Below are positions 59,513-64,000 of a DNA stretch of 64,000 nucleotides, piece by piece. The stretch covers positions 95,294-159,293 of the forward strand of contig NZ_VSRY01000095.1 of the NCBI RefSeq assembly GCF_008271805.1, given 5' to 3'. Position 1 is the first letter of the stretch. Every line of letters begins with the position of its first letter. Source of the DNA: Streptomyces sp. TRM49041. Its GTDB lineage: Bacteria > Actinomycetota > Actinomycetes > Streptomycetales > Streptomycetaceae. Below the pieces are notes generated by a model, which was given only the letters and a program-made list of their open reading frames with translations, was not told the origin of the DNA and made no database searches. A program made the translations under genes and the position numbers.

Positions 59513-59569
59513 CGCGTTCGCCGGGTCCCCCAGGTTGATAGGTCGTCAAAGGGGGACTGTACTTGGCTG

Positions 59570-60877
59570 TCACGGGCGGTAGCCAAGCTGGGGCACGGTG
59601 GCACAGTTCTCGTTCATGTCGCCCTGGGTGACCCAGTCGCCGCCGTCCCGCCAGCGCGCCACGGAGAGACAGGCACGGCGGGTCTCCGGGGGCTCGGCGA
59701 GGCGCTCGAACCGTACGGGGAGGAGGAGGCCGCGGGCGGTGTACGGCTCGGGCCGGTTGATGAACCGCTCGACGCACGCGCGCGTGAGGCTGCTCTCGCC
59801 GCCCTCCTCCAGGCAGGACCGGGCCGCGTCGGTGAACCACATGGCGGCGGCCCAGCCCTCCAGCTGCCACTGGGAGCGCAGGGCGGTGTCCTTCATATGG
59901 GCGTCCATGGCGGCGCGGAAGTCCCGTACGGCGGCGTGTGACGTCTCGTCGTAGTTGCGGCTGGCGCCGGTCACCCAGAGGGCGTTGCGGCAGCGCGGGG
60001 CGTTCCGGTAGTCGTCGGGGACCTTCGAGTTCCAGTTCTGGACGTTGGTGACCTTGGCGGTGAGGGTGACGCCGACCGCGTCCATGGCCTCGCAGAGGCG
60101 GGCGTTGCCGTGGCTGTCGAGCGCGTCGAAGACGATGTCGACGTCCTGGGCGCGCATGTCGGCGGCGACGGCGCGGAAGTTGGGCAGGGCGAAGTCGACC
60201 TGCTCGCTGACGACCCGGTAGCCCTCGGCGTTCAGGCCCTGGGTGACCAGTCGGGCGTAGGCGGCGGACGCGGCCTGGTTGTACGAGACGACGGCGGCGG
60301 TACGGGCGCCCTGGGCCTGCTTGAAGTAGCGGTACACCTCGGTGCCGCCGTACAGGACGCCGTCCCAGCCGGGTCTGCCGCCGGTGCGTGGCGCGGAGCT
60401 GCCGTAGATGCTGTACAGGTGCGGATAGGTGGCGTAGGCGAAGCCGATGGGCTGGCCGCCGATATCGGGGACGCCGGCCTCGGAGACGCGCGCGGCGCCG
60501 GCGTAGTCGAGGGTGGTGGTGGCGACGAGGGCGAACACCTCCCGCTCGGCGACGAGTTCGGTGACGCAGTCGTTGTTGCCGACGCCGCTGCCGCCGTCGT
60601 CGCAGGTGATGGCCTCGACGCGGCGGCCGTCGAGGCCCCCGCGCGCGTTGAGCTCGGCGAAGTACGCCAGCGCCCCGTCGCGCGGGCCCGTGAACGCGTC
60701 GCCGCCGACGGGGCTGGTGGCGCTGGTGATGATGCCGACGCGGAGCGGCGGTCCGCCGGCCTGCGGGGCTCGCCGTGACGCGAAGTCGCTCTCCGGCAGC
60801 CTGCTGCCGCAGGCGGCGCTCAGCGCGAACAGGAGCGCGAGCGTCGCCCTGAGGAGGAGTTCAGCAACCCTCGACAT
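59570..60877 (-). CDS. Branched-chain-amino-acid-type ABC transporter substrate-binding lipoprotein
   Basis: 435-aa lipoprotein. Signal MSRVAELLLRATLALLFALSAACGSRLPES with lipobox LSAAC. The mature part is a Peripla_BP_6 binding protein: RVGIITSATSPVGGDAFTGPRDGALAYFAELNARGGLDGRRVEAITCDDGGSGVGNN, ALVATTTLDYAGAARVSEAGVPDIGGQPIGF, and C-terminal VRDFRAAMDAHMKDTALRSQWQLEGWAAAMWFTDAARSCLEEG. The likely partner is the LivH-LivM-like permease at 61989, which is on the opposite strand. It overlaps the upstream lipoprotein gene by 17 bp, so both are cotranscribed. Confidence 0.9.
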   Translation of the reverse strand: MSRVAELLLRATLALLFALSAACGSRLPESDFASRRAPQAGGPPLRVGIITSATSPVGGDAFTGPRDGALAYFAELNARGGLDGRRVEAITCDDGGSGVGNNDCVTELVAEREVFALVATTTLDYAGAARVSEAGVPDIGGQPIGFAYATYPHLYSIYGSSAPRTGGRPGWDGVLYGGTEVYRYFKQAQGARTAAVVSYNQAASAAYARLVTQGLNAEGYRVVSEQVDFALPNFRAVAADMRAQDVDIVFDALDSHGNARLCEAMDAVGVTLTAKVTNVQNWNSKVPDDYRNAPRCRNALWVTGASRNYDETSHAAVRDFRAAMDAHMKDTALRSQWQLEGWAAAMWFTDAARSCLEEGGESSLTRACVERFINRPEPYTARGLLLPVRFERLAEPPETRRACLSVARWRDGGDWVTQGDMNENCATVPQLGYRP

Positions 60878-61406
60878 CCGGGTTGCCGCTGAGCTTCACC
60901 AGCGCGCAGAGCGTGTTCCGGGAGACCTTCCAGGTGCCGTCCTGGAGGACGGCCGTGCCCTGCACGTCGGGGAGGGCGGTCGCGCCGCCGGTCATCAGGT
61001 GGTAGGTGACCTCCGCCTGGGTGGCGGAGGTGAAGGTGATGTTCTGGACCTGGGCGGAGGTCTGGGCGGCGGTCGGGTCGCCGCTGTACGCCGTGAGGAC
61101 GGACCGCATCTCCTCGCCGTCCTCCAGCACCCTGACCCTCTCGTCGGTGGCGGTTTCCGGTTCGAAGAACGTCTCCCAGTTCCTCTCGATCTCCTGCCTG
61201 GCCGCCGCGGGGTCGGCGGGCTGGTCCGTAGCAGGGGAGGAGGTCGTCCCGGTGACCGTCGCGGTGGGTGTGGGGACAGGGACCTGTTCGGGGACCTCGT
61301 CCCCGTTGTCGTCACCACAGGCCGTGGCCAGCGGTGCGAGGACGAGGATCGCCGCGGCCGCCAGCGCTGTGGTGCGCGGGCGCCTGCCGGGGCTCTTGTG
61401 GACCAT
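60861..61406 (-). CDS. Small lipoprotein upstream of the binding protein
   Basis: 181-aa lipoprotein. Signal MVHKSPGRRPRTTALAAAAILVLAPLATACGDD has lipobox LATAC. A Thr/Pro/Ser linker (VPVPTPTATVTGTTSSPATDQP) precedes a globular region ending in LVKLSGNPDVEGC. I recognise no family name; weak resemblance to transport-associated accessory lipoproteins. Start ATG 61404-61406 is used; GTG 61415 is in frame. Its 3' end overlaps the binding-protein gene by 17 nt, so the two are coupled. It may help the permease or modulate binding. Confidence 0.75.
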   Translation of the reverse strand: MVHKSPGRRPRTTALAAAAILVLAPLATACGDDNGDEVPEQVPVPTPTATVTGTTSSPATDQPADPAAARQEIERNWETFFEPETATDERVRVLEDGEEMRSVLTAYSGDPTAAQTSAQVQNITFTSATQAEVTYHLMTGGATALPDVQGTAVLQDGTWKVSRNTLCALVKLSGNPDVEGC

Positions 61407-61509
61407 CTGGCTCACCACCGGGGTCTGTTGCTTCGCGTACAGAGTGCGTTCACCGCATAGTGCAGGGAACTGGGACATATCGCCAGCTGAGTGCCGCGAA
61501 GGAGTTCGG

Positions 61510-61992
61510 ATGCCGCGAGTGCTGTGGTGGGGCGGTATCGCCGCCCTCGCGGGGGGCGCGGTGCTGTGTGTGCTGGGGTGGTACGGCGTGTCGGGCGAGC
61601 GGTTCGCGGAGCGGCAACTGCCGTATCTGGCGTCGAGCACGGTGCCCGGCGCGGCGCTGATCGTGGCCGGGGCCGTCTGGGTGGCGACGGTGGCCCGGAC
61701 GACGGCGGGGCGGGGCGCGTGGCCGGGCCGGACGGGGGCGGCGGAGGAGGGGGAGGAGGGGGAGGCAGCGGCATCGGACGGCGCGGCCTTCCGCCCGTCG
61801 TCGGACGAACCCCCCGTACGGGTGCCGGACGGGACGCTGGCGCACCGGCCGGACTGCCCTCTGGTGGCGGGCAAGGCGGGTGTGGTGCCGGTGGGTGACG
61901 CGGCCTTCGAGCCGTGCCCGGTGTGCGAGCCCGAGACGCCCGAGACGCCGGAGGCAGGTGGCGCGGCGGGGGCGGCCGGGGCCGGGCCGTGA
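61510..61992 (+). CDS. Small membrane protein with Cys/His-rich tail, first gene of the permease unit
   Basis: 160-aa protein: two hydrophobic helices (VLWWGGIAALAGGAVLCVLGWYGV and YLASSTVPGAALIVAGAVWVATVA) then an acidic, Glu-rich linker (AAEEGEEGEAAAS) and a cysteine-containing tail HRPDCPLVAGKAGVVPVGDAAFEPCPVCEP, which may bind zinc or be a redox pair. GAAGGAG precedes ATG 61510. GTGA overlaps the start of the permease gene, so they are coupled. Streptomyces carry similar genes before livHM-type permeases; function is unknown. It is divergent from the lipoprotein, 104 bp apart. Confidence 0.75.
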   Translation: MPRVLWWGGIAALAGGAVLCVLGWYGVSGERFAERQLPYLASSTVPGAALIVAGAVWVATVARTTAGRGAWPGRTGAAEEGEEGEAAASDGAAFRPSSDEPPVRVPDGTLAHRPDCPLVAGKAGVVPVGDAAFEPCPVCEPETPETPEAGGAAGAAGAGP

Positions 61993-64000
61993 GCTCACTG
62001 ACCTACGAACTCTTCCTGGCCGGGCTGGCGATCGGCAGCGCGGCGGCGCTCACCGGGATCGGACTGATCGTCACGTACCGCGCGACGGGAGTGCTGAACC
62101 TGGCACACGGCGCGGTCGCGATGGTCTGCGCGTATGTACTGCGCCATCTGGTGGTCGAGTGGGGCTGGCCGCTCGCTTGGGCGGCGTGCGTGACGCTGCT
62201 CGTGGTGGCGCCGGGGATCGGGCTGGTCCTCGACCGGGTGGTGTTCCGTCCCGCGGCGGTGCTGGGCTCGGATCCGGCGCGGACGCTGGTCGCGTCGATC
62301 GGTGTGTTCGTGCTGCTGGTGGGGGGCGCGGCCCTGGTGTGGGGCGGCGGGGCGCGGGCGGACGTGCCGGTGCTGCTGGGTGACGACCCGTGGGTGCAGC
62401 TCGCGGCGGCCGTCGCGGTGGCGTGCGCGGTGGGCGCGGTGACCCGGTGGACGCGGCTGGGGCGGGAGCTGAGGGCGGTGGTGGACAACAGGGAGCTGGC
62501 GGCGCTGGGCGGGATCGCCGCGGACCGGGTGGCGGCGGTGGGGTGGGCGTTCGGGTCCTTCACGGCGGGGCTGACGGGGGTGCTGCTCGCGCCGTATGTG
62601 CGGCTGGACCCGTACGGGCTGCCGCTGCTGGTCGTCGAGGTCATCGGGGTGGCGGTGGCGGCGCGGATGCGGAGTCTGCCGGTGGCGGTGCTGGCCGCTC
62701 TGGCGATCGGGGTGAGCCAGGCGCAGCTGACGCGGCTGCACCCGGGCGGCTGGGCGGGGCCGCTGGTGCAGGCGGTCGGCGCGAACCTGTTCGTGGTGGC
62801 CCTGCTGGTGGCGGCGCTGGCCATGCCGACGGTGACGGCGGGTGCCCGGGACGTGCTGGCGCGGGGAACGACGGCGGGGGCCGGGGTACCGCCGGGCCTG
62901 TGGCTGGCCGTGGCGTTGCTGTTCCTGCTGCCGCTGGGCTTCGCCGGTCCGGACCTGCGGACGTCGGTCCAGGTGCCGGCCCTGGCGGTGATCCTGCTGT
63001 CGCTGGTGGTGGTGACGGGGCGGGGCGGCCAGATCTCCCTTGGGCAGGCGGCGTACGCGGGGCTGGGCGCGCTGTTCACGGCGTTGCTGGCGGCGGGCCG
63101 CATGCCGGGCTTCCCGCGGCTGCCCGAGCTGGTGGCCCTGGCGGTGGCGGTGGTGCTGGTGGCGCCGCTGGGTCTGCTGACCGGCTGGCCGGCGATCCGG
63201 CGGCGAGGGCTGGCCCTGGCGCTGGTGACGCTGGCGGTCGGGGTGGCGGTGAGCCGGTTCGTGCTGGCGCAGCCGTACGCGACGGCGGGCCTGGTGGTGC
63301 AGCGCCCGGCGGGCTTCGTCTCGGACCGCCGCTACTACCTGCTGGAGCTGCTGCTCCTGGCGGGCGCGCTGGCCGCGGTGGCGGCACTGCGGCGGGGCCG
63401 TACGGGCCGGGCCCTGGCGGCACTGCGGGACCACGAGGAGGGCGCGTCGGCGGCGGGCGTACCGGTGCCCGCGCTGAAGGTGCTGGCCTTCGTGGCGGGC
63501 GCCGCCCTCGCCGCGCTGGGCGGCAGCCTCCTGGGCATGGGCGTCCGCGCCTTCGACGCCGCGGCGTTCGACCCGGTGCGCGCCCTGCTGTGGTTCGCCG
63601 CGATCCTGGTGCTGGGCGCGGACAGCCTCCTGGCCCCGCTGATGGGCGCCGCGCTCCTGGTCGGCCTGGACGCCGGCGCCCGGGGCGGCGCGGCGGCCGC
63701 GGTCATCGGCCTGCTGGCGGCTCTGACGGCGAGGGTGCCTCCCCTGACGTCCCTGCCGGCGGCATGGCGACGGCGCGCGCGCCCGGGAGTCGCGGACCGG
63801 GCGGGCCCCGGGAAACGGCCGGGGCGTCGCGCCACCGACGCGCCGGAGCCGTCGCGGCTCGCTCCCGGCCCCGTGGCACGGACCGGCCCCTCACCGGGCG
63901 AGGCCCCCGAGCGGGGGAACGTGGAACCGGGAGACGGGCCCGCCACGCCCCCGTCCGGGACGCCTCCGGTCGCCCCGGAGCCCGGCTCGGCGCCCGCCGC
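61989..64000 (+). CDS. Fused LivH-LivM-type branched-chain amino acid ABC permease (C-terminus cut)
   Basis: At least 670 aa, running off the right edge. The first half is LivH-like (LFLAGLAIGSAAALTGIGLIVTYRATGVLNLAHGAVAMVCAYVLRHLV ... GLPLLVVEVIGVAVAARM), the second half LivM-like (LAVILLSLVVVTGRGGQISLGQAAYAGLGALFTALLAAG ... ALRDHEEGASAAGVPVPALKVLAFVAGAALAALGGSLLGMGV). A fused permease is seen in some actinomycetes. The last 80 visible residues are hydrophilic, Pro/Gly/Arg-rich (residues after RARPGVADRAG), so an ATPase or linker may follow beyond the edge. GTG 61989 overlaps the previous stop (GTGA). Likely partner of the binding protein at 59570. Confidence 0.85.
   Translation, partial: MSSLTYELFLAGLAIGSAAALTGIGLIVTYRATGVLNLAHGAVAMVCAYVLRHLVVEWGWPLAWAACVTLLVVAPGIGLVLDRVVFRPAAVLGSDPARTLVASIGVFVLLVGGAALVWGGGARADVPVLLGDDPWVQLAAAVAVACAVGAVTRWTRLGRELRAVVDNRELAALGGIAADRVAAVGWAFGSFTAGLTGVLLAPYVRLDPYGLPLLVVEVIGVAVAARMRSLPVAVLAALAIGVSQAQLTRLHPGGWAGPLVQAVGANLFVVALLVAALAMPTVTAGARDVLARGTTAGAGVPPGLWLAVALLFLLPLGFAGPDLRTSVQVPALAVILLSLVVVTGRGGQISLGQAAYAGLGALFTALLAAGRMPGFPRLPELVALAVAVVLVAPLGLLTGWPAIRRRGLALALVTLAVGVAVSRFVLAQPYATAGLVVQRPAGFVSDRRYYLLELLLLAGALAAVAALRRGRTGRALAALRDHEEGASAAGVPVPALKVLAFVAGAALAALGGSLLGMGVRAFDAAAFDPVRALLWFAAILVLGADSLLAPLMGAALLVGLDAGARGGAAAAVIGLLAALTARVPPLTSLPAAWRRRARPGVADRAGPGKRPGRRATDAPEPSRLAPGPVARTGPSPGEAPERGNVEPGDGPATPPSGTPPVAPEPGSAPA

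Overview
The window is chromosomal DNA of a Streptomyces-type actinomycete. Evidence: very high G+C with strong third-position bias, GTG/TTG starts behind GGAGG-like ribosome binding sites, many TetR/GntR regulators, secreted alpha-lytic-type proteases, a Hanks-type kinase, a SepF-like protein and a cell-wall-anchored AA10 LPMO. From memory, the gene order (soxR ... hmgA ... SGNH lipase ... LPMO-lipase ... imuB-dnaE2 ... sepF-like) resembles the core-chromosome SCO1697-SCO1755 stretch of S. coelicolor. I could not check this by search. I see no rRNA, tRNA, insertion sequence, prophage or CRISPR array.

Layout. 1-11.3 kb: catabolic genes and their regulators (SDR, NamZ-type muramidase, SoxR, MaoC/TetR pair, acyl-CoA dehydrogenase/TetR pair, MHS transporter, alcohol and aldehyde dehydrogenases). 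11.4-20.2 kb: DUF3574 protein, molybdopterin oxidoreductase, a frameshifted TetR gene, homogentisate dioxygenase with a GntR regulator, a type-ISP-like protein and a CoA-transferase. 20.4-31.6 kb: membrane kinase, SGNH hydrolase, a three-gene glycosyltransferase/deacetylase operon, AAA ATPase, GntR, DUF402, LPMO and lipase. 31.8-36.3 kb: SOS mutasome pair imuB-like/dnaE2 with a LexA-type box. 36.4-39.8 kb: membrane protein, S1 protease, alpha/beta hydrolase. 39.8-49.2 kb: an FxSxx-COOH peptide-modification locus (precursor FxsA, radical SAM FxsB, TIR protein FxsC, a MinD-TIR-NB-ARC-TPR protein) with adjoining SLATT (DUF4231) and SLOG genes. 49.3-57.2 kb: S1 protease, SepF-like SflA, acyl-CoA dehydrogenase, DHA2 exporter, PAP2 phosphatase, I78 inhibitor and a decayed ctaD copy. 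57.5-64 kb: glycosyltransferase pair and a branched-chain-amino-acid-type ABC transporter running off the right edge.

How it works together. Three distinct TetR-type palindromes recur at separate promoters: AAACTA-N7-TAGTTT at an acyl-CoA dehydrogenase/TetR pair, the aldehyde dehydrogenase and a second acyl-CoA dehydrogenase about 41 kb away; degenerate ACCGACCGGTCGGT at the SDR, MHS transporter and oxidoreductase; CTRAGC-N4-GCTTRG at maoC and its facing tetR. They suggest small dispersed acyl-CoA/aldehyde catabolism regulons. The best candidate for an undescribed system is the Fxs locus. A tiny peptide ending in FNSAL, a radical SAM enzyme, two TIR-containing proteins and a STAND-type ATPase sit beside a SLATT/SLOG pair, a combination of domains known from nucleotide-signalling conflict systems. 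Its biological role is, to my knowledge, undetermined.
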